Of a stretch of 64,000 nucleotides of DNA, positions 32,611-43,941 are shown in pieces; positions within the stretch are counted from its first letter, which is position 1, and each line of letters begins with the position of its first letter. The stretch is from Streptomyces spiroverticillatus (GTDB lineage: Bacteria; Actinomycetota; Actinomycetes; Streptomycetales; Streptomycetaceae): positions 186,001-250,000 of the forward strand of contig BMUX01000001.1 of the NCBI GenBank assembly GCA_014650415.1, read 5' to 3'. The position numbers and the translations under genes are program-made. Below the pieces are notes generated by a model, which had not been told where the DNA came from, did no database searches, and saw nothing but the letters and a program-made list of their open reading frames with translations.

Positions 32611-32805
32611 TCAGAAGTGGAAGTTCCCCAGGACCCCGGCGATGTTCGTGGTGACGTCTTTGACCGTGGGCGCGATGGACGAGCTGGCCAGGTAGAAACC
32701 GAGCAGCATGCAGACCACCGCGTGTCCGGCCTTCAGTCCGGATTTCCGGACCAGCAGGAAGACGACGATCGCCAGCAGCACCACCAGTGAAATCGAGAGT
32801 GCCAC
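32611..32805 (-). CDS. 64-aa conserved membrane protein
   Basis: GTG 32805 with a strong ribosome site (GGAGGTGA, 8-nt spacing). One long N-terminal membrane helix (LSISLVVLLAIVVFLLV), then a short basic loop RKSGLKAG and a second hydrophobic stretch HAVVCMLLGFYLASSS, ending GVLGNFHF. Uncharacterised; similar small genes sit next to mshB in Streptomyces. Upstream, the A/T-richer 32880-32930 segment with GGGTATAG on the minus strand may hold its promoter. Confidence 0.82.
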   Translation of the reverse strand: MALSISLVVLLAIVVFLLVRKSGLKAGHAVVCMLLGFYLASSSIAPTVKDVTTNIAGVLGNFHF

Positions 32806-33040
32806 GGCGGTTCACCTCCACTTGAGTTCGGTCGGGACGACGGAAACGGATCAACGGCAGCACGACAGGTGCCAGCAGGTCTATACCCACCTAGCGCTAC
32901 GGATCATAACTATCCGCATCCACGCATTGATCGGTGCACGGCAGCACGAGGGGCGCACGGGGGGCGGGCAGTTGGGGAGCGTGGCCGGAAATCGCCGCTG
33001 CGGCAGCGCGAGTTGAGGGCCCGGCGGCGTCGGTGCCGGC

Positions 33041-34114
33041 CTACCAGCCCGGTGGGCGCGAGCTCGGCGGAGGCGGTCCGAAGGCGCCGCCGCCGGGGAG
33101 CGGCGAGGGCCCGTACCCGTCGTAGACGTTGGCGGCGAGCCGGGGCGGCGGGTCGCCCGGCACGCCCCGGCGGCCGAGCAGCAGGACCAGGGCCGTTCCG
33201 GCCAGCAGGTGGAAGACCCAGCCCACCACGGTGAGCTGTTCGACCCCGCCGAGCGCCCCGAATCCGGCGAAGAGGTCGGCCCGTACCGCCAACGACACCC
33301 CGGCCGCCCCACTGATGCCCACCAGCCCCGCGACGACCAGCCCGAGGGGCCGCGAGTACACCGCGCCCAGGGCCGCTCCGACCGCGGCCGTGAGGGAGCC
33401 GGCGACGAGAACCAGACAGGCCCAGCCCGCCGGAATGCCGAGCAGTTGGAGTCCGCCGCCGCTGCCGGTGAAGCGTTCCGCATAACGGGTGAAAGACCCC
33501 GGATTTTGGACGAATCCGTACACCTCCCAGGCGACTGCCACCAGTCCCACCGCCATCAGCAGCACAGCTCCCGCGAGGCGGGCCGCCCGCCCCGGGCGCG
33601 TCGGAATACGGGCCCCCTGGAAGAGGGCCCCGTCCGTACGCCCGTACGACCCCGGCGCTCCCTGGCCGGATCGCACCGGCCTGCGCCCCGCCGCGACCGT
33701 GATCAACAGGATCGCCGCGAGCCCCAGCGCGAGGAAGGTGGAGATCATGGCCCGCATCCGCAGCCCGTGCGGATACACCTCCGCGAAGCCGTCCACCCAC
33801 AGCGCCGGGGCCCGCACGGCGAGGGTGGCCAGGGCGGTCGTGGCGAGGGCCGAGGCGGCCACCGGTGAGCGCGGCACGAGGACCGCCACGACGACGTACA
33901 CGAGCAGCAGGCTCAGGTCGTAGAGGGTGCTGGCGGTGAGGAAGCGGTCGGGGCCGCTGCCCGCCCAGGCCCACCAGAGCCGGGCCGGGTCCTCGACGAG
34001 GCGCAGGTCGCGGACGATCCAGACGCCCGTCAGGAGGGCCAGGAGCAGACAGACCCCGCTGCCGGTGAACCGTGCGCCGCGTACCAGTGACTGAGGCTGC
34101 CCCGTCGCTCCCAT
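33041..34114 (-). CDS. Polytopic membrane protein, 357 aa
   Basis: ATG 34114 (MGATGQPQSL), no clear ribosome site. About eight hydrophobic segments: LLLALLTGVWIVRDL, SLLLVYVVVAVLV, TTALATLAVRAPALW, FLALGLAAILLITVA, LLMAVGLVAVAWEVYGFV, LLGIPAGWACLVLVAG, LGLVVAGLVGISGAAG and VVGWVFHLLAGTALVLLLG. An Arg-rich cytoplasmic loop lies in the middle; the tail is Pro/Gly-rich (YDGYGPSPLPGGGAFGPPPP). No transporter motif seen. Function unknown. Confidence 0.78.
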   Translation of the reverse strand: MGATGQPQSLVRGARFTGSGVCLLLALLTGVWIVRDLRLVEDPARLWWAWAGSGPDRFLTASTLYDLSLLLVYVVVAVLVPRSPVAASALATTALATLAVRAPALWVDGFAEVYPHGLRMRAMISTFLALGLAAILLITVAAGRRPVRSGQGAPGSYGRTDGALFQGARIPTRPGRAARLAGAVLLMAVGLVAVAWEVYGFVQNPGSFTRYAERFTGSGGGLQLLGIPAGWACLVLVAGSLTAAVGAALGAVYSRPLGLVVAGLVGISGAAGVSLAVRADLFAGFGALGGVEQLTVVGWVFHLLAGTALVLLLGRRGVPGDPPPRLAANVYDGYGPSPLPGGGAFGPPPPSSRPPGW

Positions 34115-34200
34115 GGGTGAATGGTCCACCCTGGTAAGGGAGTTGAACAAGGGGCCGGTGTTCGCATCCGCAACGCGACCGGGCGGGCCGCGGGAAGGGC

Positions 34201-34236
34201 GACCGGCCGGGGCGACATGGCGCACCCCGGCCGGTC
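34201..34236 (-). terminator. Terminator of the first oligopeptide operon
   Basis: GACCGGCCGGGG (34201-34212) pairs perfectly with 34225-34236 around a 12-nt loop. It lies 85 bp past the last ATPase gene of the operon and upstream of the polytopic membrane protein gene. Confidence 0.78.
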
Positions 34237-34320
34237 AACGGCACCCGCACGGCCGTACGTCCCTCAGACTCCCGCAGACGCGTGTCGCGCGCGTTGCCCG
34301 CCGGTTACAAGCACCGGCCG

Positions 34321-35436
34321 TCAGCGGGGCACGACCACCCGCTCCTCCGCGAAGTGGCACGCCGAGTCGTGCGCGGCCGGCGAGTCGGCGTCGCGGAAGA
34401 CCGCCGGGACCGCCAGCAGCGGCACCTCCTGCGCGCACCGCTCCTGCGCCTTCCAGCAGCGGGTGCGGAAGCGGCAGCCGGACGGCGGGTTGGCGGGCGA
34501 GGGCACGTCGCCGCTGAGGATGATCCGCTCGCGGTGGTCGCGGGCGGTGGGGTCGGGCACGGGCACGGCGGAGAGCAGCGCCTGGGTGTACGGGTGGGTG
34601 GGGTGCTCGTAGATCTCGGCGTCGGTGCCGATCTCGACGACCCGGCCCAGGTACATCACGCCGACCCGGTCGGAGATGTGCCGGACGATCGAGAGGTCGT
34701 GGGCGATGAAGAGGTAGGAGAGGTTGAACTCCTGCTGGAGCTTCTCCAGGAGGTTGATGACCTGCGCCTGCACGGAGACGTCGAGGGCCGAGACCGGCTC
34801 GTCCGCGACGATGATCTCCGGATTGAGGGCGAGGCCGCGGGCGATGCCGATGCGCTGGCGCTGGCCGCCGGAGAACTGGTGCGGGTAGCGGTTGATGTAC
34901 TCGGGGTTGAGGCCCACGACGTCGAGCAGCTCCTGCACCTTGCGGCGCCGGTCGCCCTTGGGAGCCACCTCGGGGTGGATCTCGTACGGCTCGCCGATGA
35001 TGTCGCCGACGGTCATGCGGGGGTTGAGCGAGGTGTACGGGTCCTGGAAGACCATCTGGATGTTGCGGCGTACGGCCTTGAGCGCGCGGCCCGACAGCTC
35101 GGTGATGTCCTCGCCCTTGTAGCGGATCGCGCCCGACGTGGGCTTCTCCAGCTGCACGAGCATCTTGGCGACGGTCGACTTGCCGCAGCCGGACTCGCCG
35201 ACGATGCCGAGCGTCTCGCCCCGGCCGAGGTCGAAGGAGACGCCGTCGACGGCCTTGACCGCGCCGACCTGCTTCTTGCGGATGATGCCCTGGGTGAGCG
35301 GATAGTGCTTGACCAGGTCCCGTACTTCGAGGATCGACTCGCCCCGGGAGACGCTGCGGGTCGAGGGACCCACCCAGGAGCTCGCCTCGGTCGCACCGGA
35401 GGTCGTGCCGGACGTGTCCTTGCCCAACTCAGGCAT
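34321..35436 (-). CDS. Oligopeptide ABC importer ATPase, OppF type (operon 1)
   Basis: 371 aa. A Ser/Thr-rich N-terminus of about 35 residues, then an OppF-type nucleotide-binding domain: [50 protein letters not shown] and [17 protein letters not shown]. The C-terminal extension has Cys-rich [12 protein letters not shown], a likely Fe-S-type motif of dipeptide importer ATPases. Starts in an 8-nt overlap (ATGCCTGA) with the OppD-type gene. Last gene of the operon. Confidence 0.93.
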   Translation of the reverse strand: MPELGKDTSGTTSGATEASSWVGPSTRSVSRGESILEVRDLVKHYPLTQGIIRKKQVGAVKAVDGVSFDLGRGETLGIVGESGCGKSTVAKMLVQLEKPTSGAIRYKGEDITELSGRALKAVRRNIQMVFQDPYTSLNPRMTVGDIIGEPYEIHPEVAPKGDRRRKVQELLDVVGLNPEYINRYPHQFSGGQRQRIGIARGLALNPEIIVADEPVSALDVSVQAQVINLLEKLQQEFNLSYLFIAHDLSIVRHISDRVGVMYLGRVVEIGTDAEIYEHPTHPYTQALLSAVPVPDPTARDHRERIILSGDVPSPANPPSGCRFRTRCWKAQERCAQEVPLLAVPAVFRDADSPAAHDSACHFAEERVVVPR

Positions 35437-36403
35437 CGAGCGTCTCCTTCCAGAAGTGGCAGGCGCTCTGGCGGCCCTCGGCCACGTCGAACAGCGGCGG
35501 CACCTTGCTGCGGCAGATGTCCTGGGCCATCGGGCAGCGGGGGTTGAAGGCGCAGCCCGGCGGGATGTTGAGCAGGTTCGGCGGCAGGCCCTTGATCGCG
35601 TACAGCTCCTGGCCCTTCTGGTCCAGGCGCGGGATCGATTCGAGGAGTCCCTTGGTGTACGGGTGGGCCGGGTTCGCGTAGATCTCCTTGACCGGGGCGG
35701 TCTCGACGATCCGGCCCGCGTACATCACCGCGATCTTGTCGGCGACGTCGGCGACGACACCCAGGTCGTGGGTGATGAGGATGAGGCCCATGTTGAGCTC
35801 GCGCTGGAGCTCCGCGAGCAGGTCCATGACCTGGGCCTGCACGGTCACGTCGAGGGCCGTCGTCGGCTCGTCCGCGATGATCAGCTTGGGCTCCAGGGCG
35901 AGCGCCATCGCGATCATGATGCGCTGGCGCATGCCGCCGGAGAACTGGTGCGGGTACTGGCCGACCCGCTCCTTCGCGGCCGGGATGCGCACCCGGTCCA
36001 TCAGCTCGACGGCCTTGGCCCGGGAGTCCTTCTTCGACATCCCGCGGTGGACGACGAACATCTCGCCGAGCTGCTCCCCCACCGACAGGACCGGGTTCAG
36101 GGAGGACAGCGCGTCCTGGAAGATCATGGCCATCTCGGCACCGCGGATCTTCCTGCGCTGGTCCTCCTTGAGCTTCAGCAGGTCCTTGCCCTGGAAGAAG
36201 ATCTCGCCCTGGGGGATGCGCCCTGGCGGCATGTCGAGGATGCCCATGACGGCCTGTGCGGTCACCGACTTGCCGGAGCCGGACTCGCCGAGGACGGCGA
36301 GGGTCTCGCCCTCGTCGACGCTGTAGTTGACCCCGTTGACGGCCTTGGCGACGCCGTCGCGGGTCTTGAACTCCACGTGCAGATCGCGTACTTCAAGCAG
36401 CAT
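35429..36403 (-). CDS. Oligopeptide ABC importer ATPase, OppD type (operon 1)
   Basis: 324 aa. Walker [20 protein letters not shown]-loop [17 protein letters not shown], signature [17 protein letters not shown], Walker [18 protein letters not shown]. The C-terminal oligopeptide-transporter extension has [17 protein letters not shown]. Pairs with the OppF-type ATPase to energise peptide uptake. Begins 13 nt after the OppC-type stop. Confidence 0.94.
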   Translation of the reverse strand: MLLEVRDLHVEFKTRDGVAKAVNGVNYSVDEGETLAVLGESGSGKSVTAQAVMGILDMPPGRIPQGEIFFQGKDLLKLKEDQRRKIRGAEMAMIFQDALSSLNPVLSVGEQLGEMFVVHRGMSKKDSRAKAVELMDRVRIPAAKERVGQYPHQFSGGMRQRIMIAMALALEPKLIIADEPTTALDVTVQAQVMDLLAELQRELNMGLILITHDLGVVADVADKIAVMYAGRIVETAPVKEIYANPAHPYTKGLLESIPRLDQKGQELYAIKGLPPNLLNIPPGCAFNPRCPMAQDICRSKVPPLFDVAEGRQSACHFWKETLDA

Positions 36404-36416
36404 GTCAGCGCACCCT

Positions 36417-37388
36417 CTATCGCAGCTTGGGGTCGAGGGCGTCGCGCACCGCGTCGCCGAGCATGATGAACGCGAGGACCGTGATCGCGAGCGCGCCGGC
36501 CGGCCACAGCAGCATGTGGGGCGCGTTGCGGACGTACGCCGAGGCGGACGAGATGTCGATGCCCCAGGACACGGTGGGCGGCCGCAGACCGACGCCGAGG
36601 TAGGAGAGCGTGGCCTCCAGCGCGATGTACGTGCCCAGCGCGATGGTCGCGACGACGATGACCGGCGCGATCGCGTTGGGACTGATGTGCCGCAGCAGCA
36701 TCCGGGAGTTGCCCGCGCCGAGCGCGCGGGCGGCCTGCACGTAGTCGTTCTGCTTGGCGGTGATGACCGAGCCGCGCGCGATGCGGGCGATCTGCGGCCA
36801 GCCGAGCAGCACGATGAAGGCGATCACCGGCCAGACCGTGGTGCCGGGGACGACCGAGAGGAAGACCAGGCCGCCGAGGACGACGGGGATGGCGAAGAAG
36901 ACGTCCGTGATGCGCGAGAGCAGCGAGTCGAACCAGCCGCCGAAGAAGCCCGCGAGACCGCCGAGCAGGCTGCCCAGCAGGGCGACGCCGAGGGTGGCGC
37001 AGACGCCGACCGTCACCGACGCCCGGGCGCCGTAGACGGTACGGGTGTAGACGTCGCAGCCCTGTCCGTTGAAGCCGAAGGGGTGGCCCGGCTGGGAGCC
37101 CTGCTGGGCCTTGGCCAGGTCGCAGGCGAGCGGGTCGCCGGACGCGATGGCCGAGGGCCACAGCGAGATGAACACCAGGAAGGCGATGATCAGCCCGGAG
37201 ACGATGAAGACGGGGTTGCGGCGCAGGTCGTGCCAGGCGTCGGACCACAGGCTGCGCGCCTTGTCGCTTTTCCCGGACCCCGGCGGCTGCTCCAGGCTGG
37301 TGCCCTCGGCGACGGCGAGGTCCATCGCGCCGCCGGCTCCGGCACCGGAGACGGCGAGGTCGTCCTTGGGGGAAGTGGGCTCAGGCAT
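36417..37388 (-). CDS. Oligopeptide ABC importer permease, OppC type (operon 1)
   Basis: 323 aa. The cytoplasmic N-terminus of about 55 residues is followed by the typical OppC first helix (NPVFIVSGLIIAFLVFISLW), a large outer loop containing CDLAKAQQGSQPGHPFGFNG, and five more helices. The EAA coupling motif is AARALGAGNSRMLLRHISPN. Starts with an ATGCCTGA overlap to the OppB-type permease. Confidence 0.94.
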   Translation of the reverse strand: MPEPTSPKDDLAVSGAGAGGAMDLAVAEGTSLEQPPGSGKSDKARSLWSDAWHDLRRNPVFIVSGLIIAFLVFISLWPSAIASGDPLACDLAKAQQGSQPGHPFGFNGQGCDVYTRTVYGARASVTVGVCATLGVALLGSLLGGLAGFFGGWFDSLLSRITDVFFAIPVVLGGLVFLSVVPGTTVWPVIAFIVLLGWPQIARIARGSVITAKQNDYVQAARALGAGNSRMLLRHISPNAIAPVIVVATIALGTYIALEATLSYLGVGLRPPTVSWGIDISSASAYVRNAPHMLLWPAGALAITVLAFIMLGDAVRDALDPKLR

Positions 37389-38304
37389 ACCGGATCCTCG
37401 GGTCGAGAACGGCGTACAAGAGGTCGACGATCAGGTTCGCCACCAGATAGACGAGGACCAGGATGGTCACGAAGCCGACGACGGTCTGTGAGCTCTGGCG
37501 GACGATGCCCTGGTAGAGCTGGTATCCGACGCCGTGGATGTTGAAGATGCGCTCGGTGACGATCGCGCCGCCCATCAGGGCGCCGACGTCGGTGCCGATG
37601 AAGGTGACCACCGGGATCAGGGAGTTGCGCAGCAGGTGCCGGGAGATGACCCGGCGGCGTGGCAGGCCCTTGGCGACGGCGGTGCGGACGTAGTCGGCGC
37701 GGGCGTTCTCCGCGACGGAGGTGCGGGTCAGGCGGGTGACGTACGCCAGGGAGACGGACGCCAGCACCAGTCCCGGCAGCAGGAGTTCGTCGAAGGTGGC
37801 CGCCGGGGAGACGGCCGGTTTCACCCAGCCCCACTTCACGCCGAGCAGCAGTTGGAGCAGCAGACCGGTGACGAAGGTGGGGACCGAGATGACGATCAGG
37901 GTGAGCAGGAGGAACCCGGTGTCGATGGGCCGTCCCCTGCGCAGACCGGTGAGGACGCCGAGGCTGATGCCGATGACGATCTCGAAGACGATCGCCACCA
38001 GGGTCAGCCGGAAGGTCACCGGGAAGGCGGTGCTCATCAGTTCGGTGACCTTCTGGCCGTTGAAGGCGCGGCCGAAGTCACCGGTGAAGAGGTTGCCGAG
38101 GTAGGTCAGGTACTGCTGCCAGACCGGCTGGTCGAGCCCGAAGTCCTTCTTGAGCTGCGCGGCGACCGCGGGGTCGCACTTGCGGTCGCCGCACAGGCCC
38201 GCGACGGGGTCGCCCATGACGTTGACCATCAGGAAGATCAGCAGCGTGGCGCCGAAGAAGACCGGGATCATCTGGAGCAGACGCCGGATCACATAACGTC
38301 CCAT
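37381..38304 (-). CDS. Oligopeptide ABC importer permease, OppB type (operon 1)
   Basis: 307 aa. Starts MGRYVIRRLLQMIPVFFGAT, the standard OppB/DppB first helix, with an outer loop containing GDPVAGLCGDRKCDPAVAAQ and six helices. EAA loop: YVRTAVAKGLPRRRVISRHL, then PVVTFIGTDVGALMGGA. Two cysteines in the outer loop are not shared with operon 2's permease. Follows the binding protein gene by 51 nt. Confidence 0.94.
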   Translation of the reverse strand: MGRYVIRRLLQMIPVFFGATLLIFLMVNVMGDPVAGLCGDRKCDPAVAAQLKKDFGLDQPVWQQYLTYLGNLFTGDFGRAFNGQKVTELMSTAFPVTFRLTLVAIVFEIVIGISLGVLTGLRRGRPIDTGFLLLTLIVISVPTFVTGLLLQLLLGVKWGWVKPAVSPAATFDELLLPGLVLASVSLAYVTRLTRTSVAENARADYVRTAVAKGLPRRRVISRHLLRNSLIPVVTFIGTDVGALMGGAIVTERIFNIHGVGYQLYQGIVRQSSQTVVGFVTILVLVYLVANLIVDLLYAVLDPRIRYA

Positions 38305-38355
38305 GACTGGGGGCTCCCGTGGTCGTCGTTACGGTGAACTCGTCAGCGGTGGACG

Positions 38356-39978
38356 TCAGTTGACCTTGATCTCGCCGTAGACCGGGATGCTGAAGGGGTT
38401 CAGCGCCACGTTGGAGACGCGGTCGGAGTAGGCCACGGAGCCGTTCTGGTACCAGAGCGGGATGGCGGCCATGTCGTCGGCGACGACCTTCTCGGCCTTC
38501 TGGTAGGTCTCGACGGCCTTCTTGGTGTCGACCTCGGCGTTGGCCTCGTTCATGAGCTTGTCGAAGTCCTTGTTGGACCACTGGCCGTCGTTGGACGAGG
38601 AGCCCGTGTAGTACAGCGGCTCCAGGAAGTTCTGGATCAGCGGGTAGTCCATCTGCCAGCCGGCCCGGAAGGGGCCGTCCATCTCGCCCTTGGTGACCTT
38701 GCTGCGGAAGTCCGCGAAGGTGCCGATGGGGTTGCCGACGCAGGCCTTGTTGTCGCCCAGCGCGTTGTTGATGCTGTTGCAGACGGCGTCGACCCAGTCC
38801 TTGTGGGAGCCGCCGTCGGCGTTGTACGAGATCTTCAGCTGGCCGCCGGGGATGCCGCCGCCCTCGGTGATGAGCTTCTTCGCCTCGGCCGCGTCGTACT
38901 CGCAGTCCGCGCCGCACAGTCCGGCCTTGTAGCCGCCCTCCTCCTTCAGGACCGGGGAAGTCCAGTCGGTGGCGGGGGTGCGGGTGTTGTGGAAGATCGA
39001 CTCGGTGATCTGCTTGCGGTTGATCGCCCGGGAGATGCCCTTGCGGACCTTGGCGGCGCCCTCGGTCTTCCACTCCGGCTTGTAGAAGGGGAAGGCGAGG
39101 GTCTGGATGATGCCGGCGGCGGGGCTGGCGTACCGGCCGTTGACATCGTTCTTGACGTTCTGGATCTGGGCGGCGGGGACGTCGTCGAGGAGGTCGAGGT
39201 TTCCGGCGACGAGGTCGTTGTAGGCGGCGGTGTTCTCGGTGTAGACGCGCAGGTCCACGCCGTTGTTCTGCGCCTTGTCCGCGCCCGGGTACTCCTCCCA
39301 CTTCTTGAGGTTCATCGCCGAGCCCTTGGCGTAGTTGTCCACCGTGTAGGGGCCGTTGCCGACCGGCTTGGACAGCCACGCGTCGCGGTCGTCGAAGAAG
39401 GCCTTGGGCAGCGGGGCGAAGGCGTTGTAGCCGAGGGTCTCGGGCCAGGTGGAGAACTTCTGGTTGAGCTTGACCGTGAAGGTCTTCGGGTCGACGACCT
39501 TGAGGCCGGACATGGTCTCGGCGGTGGGGTCGCCCTTCTCCGGGTGGACCTTGTCGTAGCCCTCGATGTAGCCGAAGAAGGGGGCGCCCTTCTGCTTGTT
39601 CTTGACGTTGGCCGCGTAGTTCCACGCGTTGACGAAGGACTCGGCGGTGACCTGCTCGCCGTTGGAGAACTTCCAGTCCTTGAGCTTGACCGTGAAATTC
39701 TGGGCGTCCGTCGTCTCGATCTTCTCGGCGACGGCATCCTCGGCGGCGCCCGTCTTCGGGTTGTACCGCTTGAGGCCGCGCATCACCATGTCGAGGACCT
39801 TGCCGCCCTGCACCTCGGTGGTGTTCGCGGGCTCCAGGGGGTTCTGCGGGTCGCCCCACCAGGCGCTGAGCACGCCTTCTCCGCTGCTGCCGCCGCTGCC
39901 TCCGCCGCCGCAGGCGGTCGCGGCGAGAGCGACGGCGGCCGCGGCTGCGGCCCACTTGGCGTGCCTGGCTCCGCGCAT
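38356..39978 (-). CDS. Oligopeptide-binding lipoprotein (operon 1)
   Basis: 540 aa. ATG 39978 with CAGGAGG upstream. Lipoprotein signal peptide ending ALAATACGGGG (Cys about 23), a Gly/Ser linker, then the SBP_bac_5 fold: LSAWWGDPQNPLEPANTTEV, WKFSNGEQVTAESFVNAWNY, KPVGNGPYTVDNY, RKGISRAINRKQITESIF, FRAGWQMDYPLIQNFLEPLY. The domain is closely related to the binding protein of operon 2. It captures peptides outside the cell and sets importer specificity. First gene of the operon. Confidence 0.94.
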   Translation of the reverse strand: MRGARHAKWAAAAAAVALAATACGGGGSGGSSGEGVLSAWWGDPQNPLEPANTTEVQGGKVLDMVMRGLKRYNPKTGAAEDAVAEKIETTDAQNFTVKLKDWKFSNGEQVTAESFVNAWNYAANVKNKQKGAPFFGYIEGYDKVHPEKGDPTAETMSGLKVVDPKTFTVKLNQKFSTWPETLGYNAFAPLPKAFFDDRDAWLSKPVGNGPYTVDNYAKGSAMNLKKWEEYPGADKAQNNGVDLRVYTENTAAYNDLVAGNLDLLDDVPAAQIQNVKNDVNGRYASPAAGIIQTLAFPFYKPEWKTEGAAKVRKGISRAINRKQITESIFHNTRTPATDWTSPVLKEEGGYKAGLCGADCEYDAAEAKKLITEGGGIPGGQLKISYNADGGSHKDWVDAVCNSINNALGDNKACVGNPIGTFADFRSKVTKGEMDGPFRAGWQMDYPLIQNFLEPLYYTGSSSNDGQWSNKDFDKLMNEANAEVDTKKAVETYQKAEKVVADDMAAIPLWYQNGSVAYSDRVSNVALNPFSIPVYGEIKVN

Positions 39979-40067
39979 GGGGTGCCTCCTGGAGTCCCGA
40001 AGATGACTTAGGGACCCATATCACCCCATTTGGTACGAGGTCGCATCTTCACGTCCGCCATATGCGG

Positions 40068-40652
40068 TCAGGCCGTGTCGGGGTACGGGTCGGTGGCCAG
40101 CCGGGCGTGGGCGTGCATGTCGACGCGGCCGCCGGTCCCCGCTCCCACCCCGGACTCCGGCGCGGGCAGAGCGCCCCGGGCCACCCCCTCCACCGCGTAA
40201 CCCGCACGCCGCGCCACCTTGCAGGACGGCTCGTTCCCCACGGCGTGCCCGAGTTCGAGGCGGTGCAGGCCGACCTCCTCGAAGCCCCAGCGGGTGCACA
40301 GCTCCACCGCCCGGGTGGCCACTCCCCTGCCCCGCGCCCCGGCCAGCAGCCAGTAGCCGATGCCCGCGACCCGGCGCTGGTGCTCGATCTGGTGCAGGCC
40401 GACGTTGCCGAGGATCTCGCCCGTCGCGCGGTCGGTGATGCAGAACTGGGCGAAGCCCCCGCTCCGCCAGCCCTCGGCCCGGGAGCGGATGATCCGCAGG
40501 GCGGCCGCCTCGTCGGTGGAGCTGCCGTTCATTCCGTCCCAGCGCAGGAACTCGGGGTCGTTCATCCCCGCCACGAGCTGCGGCACGGCCGACTCGGGCC
40601 AGGCCGTCAGCCGCAGCCCGAATCCGGTGAGCTCGGTGAAGGTCAGGGTCAT
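40068..40652 (-). CDS. GNAT acetyltransferase, RimJ/RimL type
   Basis: 194 aa, ATG 40652 with AAGGAGAG. Acetyltransf_3 pattern: LTGFGLRLTAWPESAVPQLV, FCITDRATGEILGNVGLHQI, acetyl-CoA loop LLAGARGRGVATRAVEL and GLHRLELGHAVGNEPSCKVARRAGY. These enzymes acetylate protein N-termini or small amines; substrate unknown. It separates the two peptide-import operons and is preceded by a terminator, so it has its own promoter or read-through. Confidence 0.9.
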   Translation of the reverse strand: MTLTFTELTGFGLRLTAWPESAVPQLVAGMNDPEFLRWDGMNGSSTDEAAALRIIRSRAEGWRSGGFAQFCITDRATGEILGNVGLHQIEHQRRVAGIGYWLLAGARGRGVATRAVELCTRWGFEEVGLHRLELGHAVGNEPSCKVARRAGYAVEGVARGALPAPESGVGAGTGGRVDMHAHARLATDPYPDTA

Positions 40653-40693
40653 GCGCTGCTCTCCTTCAAGGGTGCGTACGTACGGAAAACGAC

Positions 40694-40731
40694 ACCGCCC
40701 CCGTCCCGAGGAGGCTCGGAACGGGGGCGGT
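40694..40731 (-). terminator. Terminator of the second oligopeptide operon
   Basis: 17-bp stem with one mismatch (arms 40694-40710 and 40715-40731, loop GAGG), 33 bp past the last ATPase stop and just before the GNAT gene. Confidence 0.85.
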
Positions 40732-40763
40732 CGACAAGGGCACGGTGTCCCGGGTGCGGAGGG

Positions 40764-41912
40764 TCAGGCCGCGCCCACCACGTCCTTGACCTCGGCGAAG
40801 TGGCACGCCGACTCGTGGGCCGCCGGAGTGTCCGTACCGACGAAGCGCGTCGGGATCGCCAGCAGCGGCTCCTCCTGCGCGCACTTCTCCTCGGCCTTCC
40901 AGCAGCGGGTGCGGAACCGGCAGCCCGACGGCGGGTTGGCCGGCGAGGGCACGTCACCGGTGAGCACGATCCGCTCGCGGTGGTCGCGGGCGGACGGGTC
41001 CGGGACCGGGACGGCCGACAGGAGCGCCTGGGTGTACGGGTGCGTCGGGTGCTCGTAGATCTCGGCGTCCGAACCGATCTCCGCCATCTTGCCCAGGTAC
41101 ATCACGCCGACGCGGTCGGAGATGTGCCGGACGATGGAGAGGTCGTGCGCGATGAAGACGTAGGACAGGTTGAACTCGTCCTGGAGCTTCTCCATCAGGT
41201 TGATCACCTGCGCCTGGACGGACACGTCCAGGGCCGAGACGGGCTCGTCGCAGATGATGATCTCCGGGTTGAGCGCGAGGCCGCGGGCGATGCCGATGCG
41301 CTGACGCTGACCGCCGGAGAACTGGTGCGGGTAGCGGTTGATGTACTCGGGGTTGAGGCCCACGACGTCCAGGAGGTCCTGGACCTTGCGGCGCCGGTCG
41401 CCCTTGGGAGCCACCTCGGGGTGGATCTCGAAGGGCTCCCCGATGATGTCGCCGACCGTCATGCGCGGGTTCAGCGAGGTGTACGGGTCCTGGAAGACCA
41501 TCTGGATGTTGCGGCGGACCGCCTTCAGCGCGCGCCCGGACAGCTTGGTGATGTCCTGGCCCTTGTAGAAGACCTCGCCCGCGGTCGCCGTCTCCAGCGT
41601 CATCAGCAGACGGGCGACCGTGGACTTGCCACAGCCGGACTCGCCCACGATGCCCAGCGTCTCGCCCTGGTAGAGGTCGAAGGAGACCCCGTCCACGGCC
41701 TTGACCGCGCCGACCTGGCGCTTGAAGAGGATGCCCTGGGTCAGCGGGAAGTGCTTGACCAGGTTGCGGACCTGGAGGATCGGCTCCCCGCGCTCCACCG
41801 GCGCCTCGATGGCGGCGACGGCCTCCTCGACCGAGGCGGCGTCCACCGTCTCGACCTCGGTGACGTTGGGGGTCGCGTCCACGGCCTCATCGGACTTGTG
41901 AAGCTCAGCCAT
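40764..41912 (-). CDS. Oligopeptide ABC importer ATPase, OppF type (BldK-like operon)
   Basis: 382 aa. After about 50 acidic residues ([20 protein letters not shown]) the nucleotide-binding domain has [50 protein letters not shown] and [17 protein letters not shown]. The tail holds [19 protein letters not shown]. Very close to operon 1's OppF over the central 250 residues. Starts in an 8-nt overlap (ATGGCTGA). By position beside typA it corresponds to the last gene (bldKE) of Streptomyces bldK; identity inferred. Confidence 0.92.
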   Translation of the reverse strand: MAELHKSDEAVDATPNVTEVETVDAASVEEAVAAIEAPVERGEPILQVRNLVKHFPLTQGILFKRQVGAVKAVDGVSFDLYQGETLGIVGESGCGKSTVARLLMTLETATAGEVFYKGQDITKLSGRALKAVRRNIQMVFQDPYTSLNPRMTVGDIIGEPFEIHPEVAPKGDRRRKVQDLLDVVGLNPEYINRYPHQFSGGQRQRIGIARGLALNPEIIICDEPVSALDVSVQAQVINLMEKLQDEFNLSYVFIAHDLSIVRHISDRVGVMYLGKMAEIGSDAEIYEHPTHPYTQALLSAVPVPDPSARDHRERIVLTGDVPSPANPPSGCRFRTRCWKAEEKCAQEEPLLAIPTRFVGTDTPAAHESACHFAEVKDVVGAA

Positions 41913-42963
41913 GGATCGTCTCCTTCCAGAAGTGGCACGCGCTACCGCGGCCGGGCAGTTCGGCGCCGCCCTGCTCGGTGACCTGCACCAGCGGCGGGAT
42001 CTCCGAGCGGCAGATGTCCTGCGCCATCGGGCAGCGCGGGTTGAAGGCGCAGCCCGAAGGGATCTTGAGCAGGTTCGGCGGCAGACCCTTGATCGCGTAC
42101 AGCTCCTGGCCCTTCTGGTCCAGGCGCGGGATCGATTCGAGGAGTCCCTTGGTGTACGGGTGCGCGGGGCGGGCGTAGATCTCGTGGACCGGGGCGGTCT
42201 CGACGATCCGGCCCGCGTACATCACCGCGATCTTGTCCGCGACGTCGGCAACGACGCCGAGGTCGTGGGTGATCAGGATCAGGCCCATGTTGAACTCGCG
42301 CTGGAGCTCCGCGAGGAGGTCCATGACCTGCGCCTGCACCGTCACGTCGAGAGCCGTGGTGGGCTCGTCCGCGATGATCAGGTCGGGCTCCAGGGCGAGC
42401 GCCATCGCGATCATGATGCGCTGGCGCATACCGCCGGAGAACTGGTGGGGGTAGTCGTTGACCCGCGCCGCGGCGGCGGGGATCTTGACCTTGTCCATCA
42501 GCTCGATGGCCTTGGCCTTGGCCTCCTTCTTGGAGAGGCCGAGGTGCACCCGGTACATCTCGCCGAGCTGGTAGCCCACGGTGAGCACGGGGTTGAGGGA
42601 CGAGAGCGCGTCCTGGAAGATCATCGCGATCTTCCGGCCGCGGATCTTGCGCCGCTCCTCGTACCCCATCGTGAGCATGTCCTGCCCGCGGTAGAGGATC
42701 TCGCCCTGCGGGATCTTGCCCGGCGGCATGTCCAGGATGCCCATGATCGCCTGCGCGGTCACGGACTTGCCGGAGCCGGACTCGCCGAGGACGGCGAGGG
42801 TCTCGCCGGCGCCGACGGAGTAGTTCACACCGTTGACCGCCTTGGCCACACCGTCGCGGGTGTGGAACTCGACGTGCAGGTCGCGCACTTCGAGCAGCGG
42901 GGTGCTGTCGGAATCGCCCGCTCCGGAGAGGGGGGCACTTGCGGTTTCTTCGATGATCGTCAC
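41905..42963 (-). CDS. Oligopeptide ABC importer ATPase, OppD type (BldK-like operon)
   Basis: 352 aa from GTG 42963 with AGGAGGG. Walker [20 protein letters not shown]-loop [17 protein letters not shown], signature [17 protein letters not shown], Walker [18 protein letters not shown], and the cysteine motif [17 protein letters not shown] as in operon 1. N-terminal 25 residues differ ([17 protein letters not shown]). Corresponds to bldKD by order; inferred. Confidence 0.92.
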   Translation of the reverse strand: MTIIEETASAPLSGAGDSDSTPLLEVRDLHVEFHTRDGVAKAVNGVNYSVGAGETLAVLGESGSGKSVTAQAIMGILDMPPGKIPQGEILYRGQDMLTMGYEERRKIRGRKIAMIFQDALSSLNPVLTVGYQLGEMYRVHLGLSKKEAKAKAIELMDKVKIPAAAARVNDYPHQFSGGMRQRIMIAMALALEPDLIIADEPTTALDVTVQAQVMDLLAELQREFNMGLILITHDLGVVADVADKIAVMYAGRIVETAPVHEIYARPAHPYTKGLLESIPRLDQKGQELYAIKGLPPNLLKIPSGCAFNPRCPMAQDICRSEIPPLVQVTEQGGAELPGRGSACHFWKETIHG

Positions 42964-42972
42964 GACGCCCTC

Positions 42973-43933
<961 letters not shown>

Positions 43934-43941
<8 letters not shown>

